Origin: Ulva prolifera
Taxonomy: Eukaryota; Chlorophyta; Ulvophyceae; Ulvales; Ulvaceae
DNA length: 64,000 nucleotides
Reading direction: 5' to 3'
Assembly: GCA_023078555.1 (NCBI GenBank)
Contig: CM041196.1
Location: 5,777,658 to 5,841,657, forward strand
In this document: piece after piece, positions 34,613-47,700 of the stretch
Position numbering within the stretch: position 1 is the stretch's first letter
Layout: every line of letters begins with the position of its first letter
Program-made: the position numbers and the translations under genes
The notes under the pieces: generated by a model
Databases searched by the model: none
Told to the model about the DNA's origin: nothing
The model's input: only the letters and a program-made list of their open reading frames with translations

Positions 34613-37600
34613 GCGGTCGTATGCTGAGACGATCAGTTCGTCGGGCAGTGGGCCGTTGGTCGCCGCTAACAGCCGCGAGGCGCCCCAATCCTCAGCGGTA
34701 TGGAAGGTCCTCGCTGTGGTGTTAGCCGTTGCTGTCGTTGGCGGGGCTGCATTTGCGACAATTCGCTACGGAGTCGATGACACTGACCTTGCTCCCAGAA
34801 GCGCCACAGACGGTACGAAAGTTCGGTGTTCCCGTCCTGCACATGTACAGGCCAGCGCACGGTCTGTCTGCTACCACGCGCGCGCCTAGTCACGTCGACG
34901 GACGGCGATCCGTCGGATACGCACAGCACGCTGCGCTCGCGTCTGCAATTCCAGCAAGTGCTTGAGTTTCTATTTCCCCGCTGCTACTGCAGGTGCTAAG
35001 CTAACTGATGCACTCACGTGTGGCGTGCCTTGACGCCCGTTGCGGAGTTGCCGCATGCATATAGCTGTTTGCATGCACGCGATGCACATTCTCGCGTGGT
35101 TCAGTGCAGCTGCCGCTGCCCTTGAGAAGCACCCTCGCCTGCGACGATGCATATCGTGTTGCAGGATGCTTTATTGGTCCTGCAGCGGCAGTACTAGACC
35201 CAGGTCAATACTGAACTCAGGCAACAGGGATCCCGCGACTCTGATTTGCATTTGCCTTTACCCCGCGCTACAGTGGTGCTCTACATTCTACGCAGCTGTG
35301 CAGGAGCGTTTCTTGAGGGCTTCGATCCCAATTCCACAGGCTCCTCTCAGGCTGGCCCAGCACCTGTGCCGCCAAAGCCACCGAAAGACCCCATATCCGA
35401 AGACCCTGAGGAAGCCACAGCCAGCGCCAGTCCCCGTGCAACGCCTGCAGCCCCGGCCCCAGAACGAGCACAGCCTGGGCCAGCCGCAGGGGCCCCCGCA
35501 GCGCCGGAGCCGGTCGGCCCGGGGTCGCTGCCGCCGGCATTCTTCCGGCATGCATTGCGCCACAAGATCGACCAGGAGGTGATGGACTACCGCTTCGGGG
35601 ACATGCTGGGCGACACCTTCATGTTCTACGAGGCGCAGCACAGCGGCAACATCACCGAGATCCCCGGGGGCAGCCGCCACGGCTGGCGCGGCCCGCAGAT
35701 GCTGCAGGACGGCTCCGACGTCGACATGGACCTCACCGGCGGGCTCTACGAAGCCGGCAGTGCGCTCCCCGCCCGCCCCTCCTTCGCGGCCTGCTGCTAC
35801 TCCATGCATTGGTCCTTGCCGGGATATTCTTTACCAATCCGCGACGCCGCCACACTCCCTGGCCTCCTGCCAGAGCTGTGCATACACACCAATATGCCAG
35901 AGGTGACGGCCATTCGTACACCCACAAACGCCATTTGACATGACCTGAAGAAACAAATACCTCTACTGGTATCCTGGCTGGCCTGTCCAGCTGGCGGTGC
36001 CAGCAGGGCAGGCCATGCCTCGGCGTGGCTTTGTTGACCTCTGCCGGGGCGAGACATGCGGGCGCCGCCTCTCCACAAGAGCTGCGTGACGTGCGATCAG
36101 GCCCATCAAGCTGACAGGACACAGCACGGTGCAACAGCCGCCACGCGCTGTGCTGCAGCGAGCCTCGCACCTCCGGGGCGCCGTGCCGGCGTGGCACTTG
36201 CACTAGCCGGACCATCACCGGCACTCAGTGCTGGGATGCGGTTGTTGATGCTGAGCCTCCAGCTCTGTTCACCCTGGACAAACACCACATGCATGAAGCA
36301 CTGCATGCCGCGGGCCTAGCAGGGGCAAGGTGAGGTCGGTTGTGGAGCCGGTGGTCCGACCGTTACGGCTGCTGTCTCACAGAACAGGACTCCGGTGCAG
36401 CATGGACTTGGCCGAGGCTGCGGGTGCCTACAGCTCCCTGTTCCAGAGGCAGAAATGCAGGCTGTCATGGTCACCCCGTGTAGATTTTTCGGTTGCCCGG
36501 ACTGCTCCGCCCGGCCCCACTCCCCTCCCAGTGTCCCAGCGCACGCACATGTGCAGATCGGCTGAAGATCACGCTCGCGACGTCGTACCTCGTGTCGCAC
36601 CTCGGCTGGCTGTGCACGTACTACGAGGACACGCTGGCCGCGCTGCCGTACGACGGCGAGACGGTGCTGCACTGGTGCAAGCGCGAGGTGCGCTGGGGCC
36701 TGGACTATCTGCTGCGCACGCACCGCTTCCCCGGCCCGGAGCGCCCCTCGACGTGGACCGACGCCACCGACTCCCTCGTGCTCATGGTGCGCCCCCCTCC
36801 CGCCGTCTGTGTGTCGCCAGGACGACCTGAAGTGGCATGGAGATTGCACAGCAACTGGTCGCAACCCAATCCGCGCAGCACTGCCTCCGAGTGTAGAACA
36901 GCCCCAGATTATAACAGCCGCTCTGGCGCAACCTACCAACGTCAAGTGAATCCCAAGCGTGCAAAGTAAAATCATGCAACCCCCGGTATCACCGCACACA
37001 CCCGCATGAAAACTAGATTCCAGCTGTCGGTAGTGCATTCCCTGCATTCCCTGGGTTGCGCCGCGGGGGCATGCTGTAATCAGGGCCCTGCCATGTCTTT
37101 CTGTTTGCATGTACGTCATGATGTTGGCCATGTACTGAGCCAAATATTTGCACACCTGTGTTTCTTTGTGCACTGTGGCATAATTTGTTTCCCCATGCCA
37201 CTTGCTGCAGTCCAACATGTCTGGTGGTGGGCAACCGAAGAGCAGTCCCTGAAACGTTGCATGCACGCCGTCACTATGTATGCACAGGTGGTTCTTGTGT
37301 GGTGATTATATGTGTAAGTAGGAGCCGCTCACCGCGGCGCGCTCACTTGCCGTGTGAATGAGCAATGCAGCAGCCCCTTTCAAAGCGGGGACACATGCAA
37401 TTCTGCGAGGCGGCAGCAGCAGACTTTATCAATATGACTGCAGTGGGTGATGCCACACCCACGATACACGTTCACCGTGTGCATATGCTTGACGTACTGT
37501 CGTAAGACAGGTTCGTGGACGTACGGTAAGCGAGCGGCCCTCCGTCCACGTTAAAGCAGACGACGATGCCTACATAAAGGCGGTTTTAGTAACCATGGGC

Positions 37601-40600
37601 ATTGTGTAAACGTATAGCAGGACTGAGTTGTGTTAATACGAGGCTATCCAGATGAAGCACCCGCAATTATCACAGATATACTGTGCCTGCCATGAAAGAC
37701 AGTGATGTAGGCTTGTGAATCGGCCATACGCGGCCCATGATAATTTGACGGATTGCTGAAAATAAAGATTACCTAATCATTTCGAACATACAGTCTGGCA
37801 CATGCCGTGCGAGCTGGATCCCTGCACCACCACCTTGAGATGAACGGAAACGCCGTGCGATGTGTAAGCGGACACCAGTCACGACCGTATTCTGTATGAC
37901 GTGAAGTTGTTCGCCAACAAATTCACTGGAACTGGACAGATCTGGCTTCTTCTTCAAAGAGGTGGCGCATAGTGCAGCCTTTGTACACCCCGTGACAGAA
38001 AAGCGGACGAAGCATGCAAAAACAGTACATCTCTTGCGACTGCCGATGCCATGTGTCGAATGATTCTTGCAGTGGGGCAAACCTTGCAACATGAATCATG
38101 CGCATTCGGCAGAGGACTATGCTTCACGCGTGGCGACGGTGCTTACGCGTCGAGCTCAGGTGATTGAGATGCGGTGGCCATCAACACAGTCGATTCAATG
38201 CAGCTTCCGATTTTGTTCCATGTGTTAGGGGGTGACCGTTGAACCCGTTGTGCTGTTCTGCGTTCGACGTGCCGTTGACTGGGGTCAGCAGTGGCATTCA
38301 TGTATTGCCTGCTGACCGAACTTTGAGATGACGCTGGTGCTGCGATCAAATGAGGGCCACCAAGGACTTTTGAAATCGCTGTCACTGGTAAAATTTGGTC
38401 ATACTACTTTCTCACTTGCAGAAGCGACATGGCACTCACCCGACACATTTTCCAACCTAGTGCCTCTGCGCTGGAATGCCATTGAAGCGCATCAGACCCG
38501 CTTGAGCATCACAGAAACCACAGCGGTACATGCATCTGGTTTCAGTCATGGTGCCGCGTTAACTCGTGCTCCTTGCCGGTAAATGCACCTGCACCCAAAA
38601 GAAGTGCAATTACCCACACATGTGTACATTGCGCTGGGGCGAACCTGTTGGTGTGTGGGCGTTTATTCTGGGATGGGCTCGAGCGTAGGAACTGGGGCCC
38701 GCCCTGCATTCATGAGGCCGGCGGCAACCGGGAGTTCAGTTTGGGCCGCCTCGCCCACCCTGGAAGCGGCATGGTCGGTCTGTGTGCGGCTACGGGTGAT
38801 CCGTGCGTGTGGTGGGGGGTGATTGCGTGTCTGCGGATGTGTGAAAGTGCATACATGCGCGCAGGCGTGGGGTGTTTGGCGGGCCTGCTGTGAACGACAG
38901 ACGTCGATTGTGTGGCAATCCAGTAGTATAGCGGCCATATCACTGGATTGTCAAAGTGGGCGTGGTCGACCTGCTGTGCCCGCGTCCAATGGTGGCGGTG
39001 GCGTTGGCATCCTTGCAGGTTGCCCCGGCGGCGCTACCTTCCCCCCACCACCCAATTGTGTCTTTTGAGCGTACACACGTGCTCTCTCCCAGATAAAACA
39101 CACACCCCCATACGTTGTACACTGCGCACACTTACCAATATGCGCCGACTTGGACTGACCCTGCCACATTCTATCTCGCTGCTCTGAGCTAGATGGTCGC
39201 CACACAATGCAGCAGTATTGCAACGTGTCCGGGGGTCCGCCTGCCACACAATGTAGCACCGTGTCCTGGCCCGCCTGCCTTCTCCTCGTCACCTCGCACT
39301 GACGCCATTGTGTTGCGGCCACCGATCCCTCGCCCCATGCATCGACACACCCAGCGCGAAAGCCCACCCGATTGCTGAGATTCCAGTCCGCAACTGTTTG
39401 CCGTGTGCTGCACTTCCGCGATGTCGTCTTGCTCAGCCCCCACTTATCCTTATCCATCAGCAGAACAAAGCCCCCAAGCTTCATGGCGGCCAGTACGCGA
39501 CTCGTCGAGATCCCACTTGCGCGGCCCGCAGTCACATCCGCGCTCCAAGTGGCCCGCTGCCGACAGTGGGCCTGTCAGATATGCAAACCCAGAACGGTCT
39601 CGCGCCTAAGCCACACAGGAGCCCATCTCTCGTGCCGCGTGAGTCAGCCAACCAGAGAGGGGTGTATGTTCCAAAGCACTGCCAGCGAGAAACGCAGACC
39701 ATATGATACAGGAAGATCACCCAGGCACCACACACGCATGATCCCACACCGGATCTTCCGTGGCCTGCCATCATGTGGCGGCACAGTCACCCCTATCCCC
39801 TGGCGCACCGTCCACTCAGCAAGGCATGCCGCGCCGCCATGCAGGTTGGAGGCGTCCCCGACGACTGGGACTGCTACGACCGCGCTGAGGTCATCCCCTC
39901 CAAGAAGCCAGGGTTCTGCCGCTCGCGCGCGCTGCGCCGCACGCTCGTCGCGGACGCCGACTTCCCGGCCGCCGAGGTCGCCGGCTACGCCTCCGCCGCC
40001 TTTGCCGCCGGCGCCGCGCTGCTGCAGCGCGACGACCCCAGCCTCGCCGTCGAGGCGATGAAGAGTGCGTACGCCGTGTGGAAGTTCGGCGAGGCGCACA
40101 ACGCGTCGGCGGCGACGTGGAGCGTCGAGGTCGTGCGCACGTACGGCGTCGACACGTCAGCGCCGTTCCTGCTGTACGGCGCGGCGATGATCGCGTGGGC
40201 GCACCGCTGCGGCGATCCGGCGCTGCCGCTGTGCCGGGATGCCAAGGCGGCGCCGTGGCTCGCGATCGCGGAGGAGCTCTGGCTGTACAACGTGGTGCGC
40301 TGTCCGGACGCAGCTGCTGCAGTGCTGAGACTGTGGAATCGCCGCGATGTGTTCGCGCAGATGCGAGTGCGATGTGTGCCTCCTCGCTGCACGGGCGAGC
40401 TGCCGATGGCGCGGTCGCATCCTGTCGCCCTCATTGCGATGGTTTGCAATGAGTTCCGGCATCTAGGTTTTCTTTTTAGTCCAGAAACGGGCGCAAGTGG
40501 CATCACTCGATCCACAATCAAGGGTGCGGTCGACTGACGCCGCCCAGATGTGGCCGTATGCGCATGTGAGCAGCCCTGCGAAGGGCTGATGGTGCATCAG

Positions 40601-42343
40601 CGGCGCCCACTCCTGCATCTGCCCTGCTTTCGACGTAGCCGGCGCTAGCTGCAAACTAGCCCGAACAGGTTTGCGCCTGCACCATCACAGGGACCCATCC
40701 GTGGGACCGCGCACCGTCGTGGTCGCCAGAGATGCTACGGGGGCGGTGCTACGTGGCACAAGATCCCGTGGGGGCTGACCTGCTGTTCAACCTGCAGGCA
40801 AACGTGCCGGTGCGGCACCAGGAGCGCATGTTGATGAGCTGGTCCAACCCCGACTACGACACGGCGCTGCTGCTGACGCAGGTCACAGGCAACGTCACGA
40901 GCCCGTACGCCCGCCACGTCAGCGAGTTTGTGCGCGAGTACGTCGATGCGGACGGCTCTCAAGTCTGGTGCGCCCCACCGGCTGCCTCTGATGGCCGCCT
41001 GCTCAGTTGCTATCTCTAGCAGTTGCCTGCTCAATCGTGCCTCTGGTGGATACCTGCGTGTTGGCTGCCCCCTCTTTCATTCAGGCCTTGGGAGCCGGCG
41101 TAGCTCGAGCGTTTGGTGGGTTTCAAGATTGTGTGGCCTCTGCCATTGATTTTCCAAGGCCTGCGTTGGTGTGCTACCGCTGCAGTACAGTGGCCCCTGC
41201 TTCTGTCGATTGCCAACCGGTCTAGAATGTGCTGCCTTTGGCACATGTAGCTGTGACAGCACCCTGCATCCTCTCCTCTGCCGCTGTATCGCCCGTGATG
41301 GGGCCTCCGTCCGCTGTATGCCTCTGTCCGCTGTGAGGCGCGTGTCCTCCGCCTGCCAGGAGCCCGCCACACATCACAGTCTTCAGCATGCCTCCCAGGT
41401 GGTGACGGCTGCGAGCCTGTGCCGCTGCAGGGCAACAAAGAAGGGCCTCCGGCAGCACCCGAAGGAGAAGTGGGCGTCTCTGCGCACGGCCTACACCGCG
41501 GCGTTCATCGTGGGCATGTACGCGACGCTGCCGGGCGTGCCCGCCGCAAACGCCACCGAGGCGCGCTGCTTCGTGCGCAGCCAGCTGGGCTACATCGCAG
41601 GGGACAACCCGGCAAACATCTCGTACGTGGTGGGCTTTGGCACGAAGTGGCCTCAGCAGGTTCACCACCGCGACACGGCCTGCACGCTGCGCGAAGCCGT
41701 CGATAATGAGTGCTACGACCAGTGCGCGCCCTCCCTCCCCCAGTCTCCTGCAGCAGCGGTAGGCAGCAGTTGTGTGCCTGATGATCACTGCAACACTTGG
41801 TATCGGCAGGTTTGAACACTGAAGCGGTGCACTTGAATGCATGGCACATTCAACGTAGATCTCATGGATCTAACAACGCATGAGCACGCTTGTCCTGCTC
41901 TGGAATCAGGATGATTGAAATGGATCTCCCTTGAGTGTTTGAAGTTGAGCCAATGTCAGGGGGGTCCTGTGCCTGTATGCAGCACGACGGACCAAAAGAT
42001 GTTCTTTGCGAACCGCCCGAACCCGATCACGCTGATCGGATCCGTCGTCGGCGGCCCGGACACGCGCGAGCGCTTCAAGGACGTGCGCGACGACTACCAC
42101 TACACCGAAGTCGCGCTCGACTACAACGCCGCCCTCACCGCCGCCCTCGCCGGCGCCGCCTCCATTCCCGCCGCCTTCTGGGCCACCGACTGCACCCCCA
42201 TCATCCCCAACTTTGCGTTCGGGCCGTACCCCGCCAAGGGCTCCAAGGCGCGGGAGAGCGCGTACGTGCGCGGGGACGACCCGAACAAGGGAATGGACGT
42301 CGGGCCGACGTTGCTGCAGCGCGCGGCTGCCGCTCGCGCGTGA
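34611..42343 (+). CDS. Membrane-anchored GH9 endo-1,4-beta-glucanase, KORRIGAN type, with altered DAGD motif
   Basis: Seven exons: 34611-34812, 35304-35759, 36557-36786, 39845-40294, 40732-40967, 41431-41721, 41983-42343; 741 residues, all phases agree. A cytosolic tail of about 30 residues precedes one helix (VWKVLAVVLAVAVVGGAAFA), the type II anchor seen in KORRIGAN proteins. A Pro/Ala-rich stalk leads to the GH9 domain: GDTFMFYEAQHSGNITE, WRGPQMLQDGSDVDMDLTGG, REVRWGLDYLLRTHRF, KWASLRTAYTAAFIVGMYA, SQLGYIAGDNPANISYVVGF, WPQQVHHRD, and GSVVGGPDTRERFKDVRDDY with the acid Glu retained in YTEVAL. The usual YYDAGD is YEAGN, formed across the exon 2/3 junction, so the catalytic-base Asp appears as Asn. 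Expected role is cellulose or wall-glucan processing at the plasma membrane or Golgi. Intron 3 is about 3.06 kb. Confidence 0.88.
36787..39844 (+). other. 3.06-kb intron 3 of the GH9 gene
   Basis: The longest intron in the window, several times the typical 100-700 bases. Donor GTGCGC follows the ATG codon of LVLM; the acceptor ATGCAG precedes GTT GGA GGC. Composition resembles the gene-poor spacers. I found no nested gene or repeat I could support in it. The KORRIGAN-like order of the sequence on either side (DYLLRT, then VGGVPDDWDCYDRAE) shows that no coding exon is missing. Confidence 0.75.
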
Positions 42344-44718
42344 CGGCGGGAAGAGAACGGATGCTGGGGTCGTGTGTGAGGAGCGCGGGACTGCCGGCGG
42401 TGGCCGTGGTGCTCGCGCCATTGCTCACATGTGATTCAGATGGCAGCGACCCGGTGCACAAACTGCCAGCCGCTGCGGCGCAGTGAGAGACACGGGGCGA
42501 TGCACGGTGCGAGCGGGAAGGGGATGTTTGTCGAGGGAGCGGACGTGATGGCGGGCGCCATAGGCCCCTCTCTGGCAAGCAGGACAGACAGGCATCTCTG
42601 AAGCAGCTGCTTCGTTTTTGCGTCTGCTTGATGCTGTCGGCTTGCCTTGCCAGGAGCTTGAGATGTGTGGCCTGGTGGTATCCCGGTGCCACGCCACCAT
42701 TCTCAGGCTGCTCCAGCGCTCTGAGGCCCCACAGCCATGGCCGCAAGTGCTTGGCCGTCGTTTGTATGTAGATGTGTGCATGTGCCCTGTGCAGCGGAGC
42801 TCCGCCTTGGGGAAGGGCTTTGGCTTGTCACTATGGTGGACGAAGCGCCTGGTGAAGATGTTGCATGTGTGTTGCGGTGTGCAGCTGTGCCTTTGTGGCC
42901 AGCATTGCCATGTACTCATTGGTTCAGTCCGGACGCCCCGGATGTGTCAAGTGTTGCACTTGAGCCCCACTTGGGTGCTCAAATGTGTTGATTGGGGGTG
43001 AAGCCAAGTGACCTGTACCACTTCGAGTGCATGTGATCTGGGGTCATGCAGACTTGGCAAAAGTGGATAATGCTTGCCAACATGGTACAGCAGGTGATGG
43101 CTTGGAGCTGCTGGCATGTGCGGACGTCCTCGCATGGCTGCTGCGGCCCAGTGTTTGATTTTGTGTAGGGCTTGCTGCGAGAAGGTTTAAGCCCCTTCGA
43201 GTGAAGCAGAGCGCTTGGTGGGCACTGCTCATTCAGGATGATGCTCATGGGAGCCAGTGAGCAACATTGATATGATTGATGCTATGGCAGAAAGAGCGGT
43301 ACACGCTGTCGGACTCTGGTGTGTTGTAAGTGTATCTTCTTCACTTTATCCAGCATGCAAGATCTCCACAGCCGTAAGAGCAGATGTTATTCACATCTAT
43401 ATAAACTCGAATATAAAAATTTCTGACCCACGTTGCTTATGCACCAAGCCAGACTCACAATGCCCTTCGACCTTGAACTAGTATTGTACACATTCGAGAA
43501 GATCGCATGTATGGTAACCAGTCATGGGCTGTTTCGTTGCAGGCTACGCTCGTCTTCAAGCACGTGTTGATAGTGCTGCTAGTAGCATTGTATCATGCTC
43601 CGTGGCAGGACGAGGTCTGCATTGGAGCATCAATGATGAAATCCTCTTCCACAGTGCCCAAACAGACACCCCTGCGCAGCCTGTAGTTGAGGCGCCACTC
43701 CCCAGCCAAACAAATCGTCATAAAGTGCTGTTGCTGACGTTCCTGCACAGTTGCACAAAGCCAGTTGCACAAAGCTACTAGGGCTATGGATGCATGGCTG
43801 CCCCAATGCACATTGGAGTCGCAGTACACTATTCCCCCTCACGCACGCTCACAAACCGCATATGGCAGACACACTGCGCGGCCGGTAATCACTCAACCCC
43901 TGGCAGCATATCAAAACAGCACAATTGCCCTCAATGCCTCTATACCCTTCTGCAGGAGCTCATGGCACAGGCTGCCGGGCTACGCCCTCGCAACTGCCAT
44001 GGGCGTGAGACCAGGACAGCTACATCAATGCCATCTACTGTTGCGAGCTGCCTATGTACAAGCACCAGCTTCGGCCCAGCGCCACTGCGGCGCTGGCGGC
44101 AGCCTCTGTGATACTTCTCAGACCTGGAGGCCAGCCGCAGCCCGCAGCCCGTACCCACGCCTGCTCACACGCCGGGCGCAAAAAACTCAGGCGCCACAAG
44201 CGCATACCCCTGCCACCTCTTCAGCATGCACAGAGCATAGCTTCAGCCCACCACCTAAAGCACCCATAACTGCAGAGACCGGCGTTGGCTCGCGAGCCAC
44301 CGAGGGGGACATTCGAATTTTTGGATCGCTGCCTCTGGCTGCGAAGCCGGGTAGGATGCTTTGGTGCTCTGCCACGCAACAGCCCGAGTCCATGTGATTT
44401 GTCGGCCTGTGGGCACAATCACGTGTCCATGCCTGCGCTTCGCAGAGGTCGCTTACACGGCCGGCCCGGCTTGGTTCACCGATGCAGCATCGCGGCTGCA
44501 CAGGCGCCACCAGAGGCACTGCAAGGCCCAACAGGTGCGCCTGCAGTCCGCTCACCGGCACCTTAGCCACCTGACAGTGGTGCTTCACCAGCTTGCGATG
44601 CACAAGACACGGAGAACTGCAGGGCTGGTACTATCAGATGGCTAGCCTCGAGGCATGGTTATCCCCACGGTGTGGCTCTACGCCTTGGCAAGGAGTGGGG
44701 CGTGGGTTCCCAGCGCGG
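42344..44718. other. Convergent spacer between GH9 and GT31 genes
   Basis: The two stop codons face each other 2.4 kb apart. The 3' UTRs must lie here. No conserved motif or spliceable frame stands out; 43260-43500 is relatively AT-rich. Confidence 0.5.
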
Positions 44719-47700
44719 TCACCCCGTCCGCACACACTCCCGGTACTTCTGCCACGTCGCATCAGAGTCACAGTCGTCTTTGCACGCAAGGCCGCAGACG
44801 CCGTTGCAGGCGCCGCTGTGCAGGGCGCAGTTTGCCTCGCCGGCGCCTGCAAGGATCCGCCGCGTCCCGGCGCCCGTGTCCTTGGGGAGGCCCCCGCGCT
44901 GCAGGTAGGCGTGTGCGGCGTCGGCGGCCTGTGTGAGCGCCGCCGCGTCGAAGCTGCAGTGCTCCACGTTGCTGCAGCACAGGCCGGACTCGAACTTGTG
45001 CTCGACGTTAAGGCCGAGCATCCACGCGCCCACCATGACGTCCTCGTTGGCGTACACCTGCAGCAGAGCAAGCTGGCTCAGGGAGCGGTGGCATATGCAG
45101 GGCAACAGGACAGACCGGGGGTGGGGGGGGGTGGACACACGGGGCTGCGGTCTCACACGGACGCAGCGTGTGTGGCGTGCAGGGCGCAAATTCTCCGCGC
45201 GGTGTGTCAGGGTTATTTGGAATAAACACTACGTTCATGGCTAGCGCATAGCGGTTGGCTAGATTTGGTTGTGCACAAGATGAGCCGAGGGCAGGGGGCG
45301 TACCATGAGAATGTTGGAGTAGCGGGAGAGGTGGAGGGCGACGGGCCGCGAGATGACGTAGCCGGTGGCGGCGGCGTGCAGCATGTACTGGTGGTCTCCG
45401 CCGTTTGTGCCAAACTTGAAGTTCTGTGGCTCGTACCAGGGGCTCTTCCAGTCCGTGATCACCTGGCCGCTCTTCATGCAGCCCGCGTACGTCGGCTCGC
45501 GCGCATCGTACTGCGTCAGCATCTGTGCAAAGCCCACCGGGCTCGGCAGGCCGCTGATCTGCACCCGCGGCCACGCCGTGTTGGGCTCCAAGGCTATGCT
45601 CAAAGCTCATCACCTCTCAGATGTGGCACTGATGGCATGACGCAGATACATCACCAACTGGGTCAACACAGCAGAGGCGAGCCACGGGTGTTGCATGGTG
45701 GCTCTCTGGTGGTAGCATTCAGCTGCCCCGTGGCTGTGCGGTCATGCATGCTTGCTGTAGTATGAGCTGCAAGTGAGGGACGGCTGCATGCCACTGCCCC
45801 GTGCATCGAAGTGTTGGCAAACCCGCGCTATGAGCGCTTGGCGCGCTTGGCGCAAGAGCACCAAGTACGTGTGAATACGCTGCCACAGCTGTCTGATTTC
45901 AATGCCGTGCGGCTTCCAGCCTGCTGGTCGCGCACGCGCTGCTGCTGAAGATGCATGCATGTGCACCGGCGTGCGCCGGCAGCAGCGGGCCTCATGAGAG
46001 CCACCACGCGGCCGCTGCTGCGCCTGCGAGCCTGTGCCACAATCACAAGGTCATCTCCAGGTCCTCGAGAAGAACCGAGGACCAGGCCAGCGCATGCGTC
46101 CACAGTGCAGAGGGTGGCAGAGCGGTGGCTGCCCACCTGACAGACGACACGCCTGCCGCAATCACAGAAACGGATCACAGCCCACACGACCTCGATGAAC
46201 ACTCAGCCGCCAACGCCCACAGCCACGGTTGTGTGCAGCACACCTGTGCTTTTGCGTAGAAATACGCATTGTACTTCACCGGGAGCACCTGCCACAGATC
46301 ATGCATGAGCTGGGCGCGGCCGTCGGAGCCGTCTTTATGGAGGGCATCCACCCTCAGCAGGTCACCATGCGCCTTCGCCTCGGCGGCGACCTCCTCCGTG
46401 TCATGCGTGACGCCGGTGCCGTCGGTGAGCATCACCGGGTTGCGCCCGAGCACAAACACTATGCGGATGCCTGCGGAGCAGCACCGCCGGTGACGCTGTG
46501 ATACGGTGCAGATGCATGAGCTGAGGCCGAGGTTGGGCAGCGGGGCGGGTGTGCTCCCAAGCTTCCGCTGAGATGCATGCATGTGTCAATGCACCGGAAT
46601 GCCAGGGGGAAGCATGGCGAGCTGTGAAGCATGCATCGGTGGGATACTTCAGGGGCTAGTGCCTTTAGATTGTCTCAGGTGTGGCCCTCTCAGAAAACTA
46701 TGCTGCTGAGGTGTGGATGCGACAAGGTGATGCCAACTGTGTGACGTGGGGGGTCGGGGACGCACCAAGCATTTCTTGCAGCCGATCGGCATTGCCAGCC
46801 GCATACCACGCGTCGCGGAAGGCCTGCCGCTGGCCCACCTGCCCGTAGTCGGATGCCACAGCCACAATGGCAAGCAGCTCTGGGGACAAGCCGGCATCGT
46901 CGTCCAGGCCTGCAGCGAACGGAAGAGCTGGTTTGCCCCACTCAACCTGACACAAAATCCGCTCAATCGGCGCGGGCCACATGGCGACGGTGTCAGCAAC
47001 AGCGCCCTGACCGCCACAACAGCCATGCACACCTCCAAGCGCCCTGACCGCCACAACAGCCGTGCACACCTCCCAGGGCCGCGCTATGCTGCGGACACTG
47101 CCATGACGATATCTCATGCCGTGGGGACATCGTGCGGATGCCTGCCCCGGCATGCATGGTGCATACTGCGACAGGAGTGCTTGGGCACGCCCAAGGCACC
47201 CATTGCGATACCATGGCTAGGCAGCATAGGCGCGGAGGAGGTGTGCGTTCCTTGCTGTTGACTGGGGCAGACTGGGGATTCGACATGCAGGAGGTCAGAG
47301 AAGCAGCCCGGCCTGACTGTGGCCCTCGTCAGCTGACAGCCTGCCGCTCTCCGCTCAGGACGGTTGCGTGGCGGTATCAACAAAGTGGATACACTCTGGC
47401 ATCACCACGATGCAACGGCATCGGCGTCAGTGCCGACGCACCAGAAACACACGCACAATCGACGAGTGCACACCTAGCCATGATTGCCACCATGGATGGT
47501 GCGTGTATGTGCCTAGCACCTGCTACTACAGCATGTCATGCACAAGTGGTCAAGGACCCGGAGGCCCCGCCACAATTTTTATGCAGCAACGGACTCTACC
47601 TCGCGCCGCTGTGCTCGCTGCGACACACTGGACCCCGCTGCGTGGCCTGCTGAATGCGAATACTGGCTTGGAATAGATCGACGGGTGATGGCATCTCTCA

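Noticed and set aside
40295..40537. Extension of GH9 exon 4 through PDAAAAVLRLWNRRD
   Set aside because: The family continues with the exon at 40732; the extension follows a GTGCGC donor and has no GH9 similarity.
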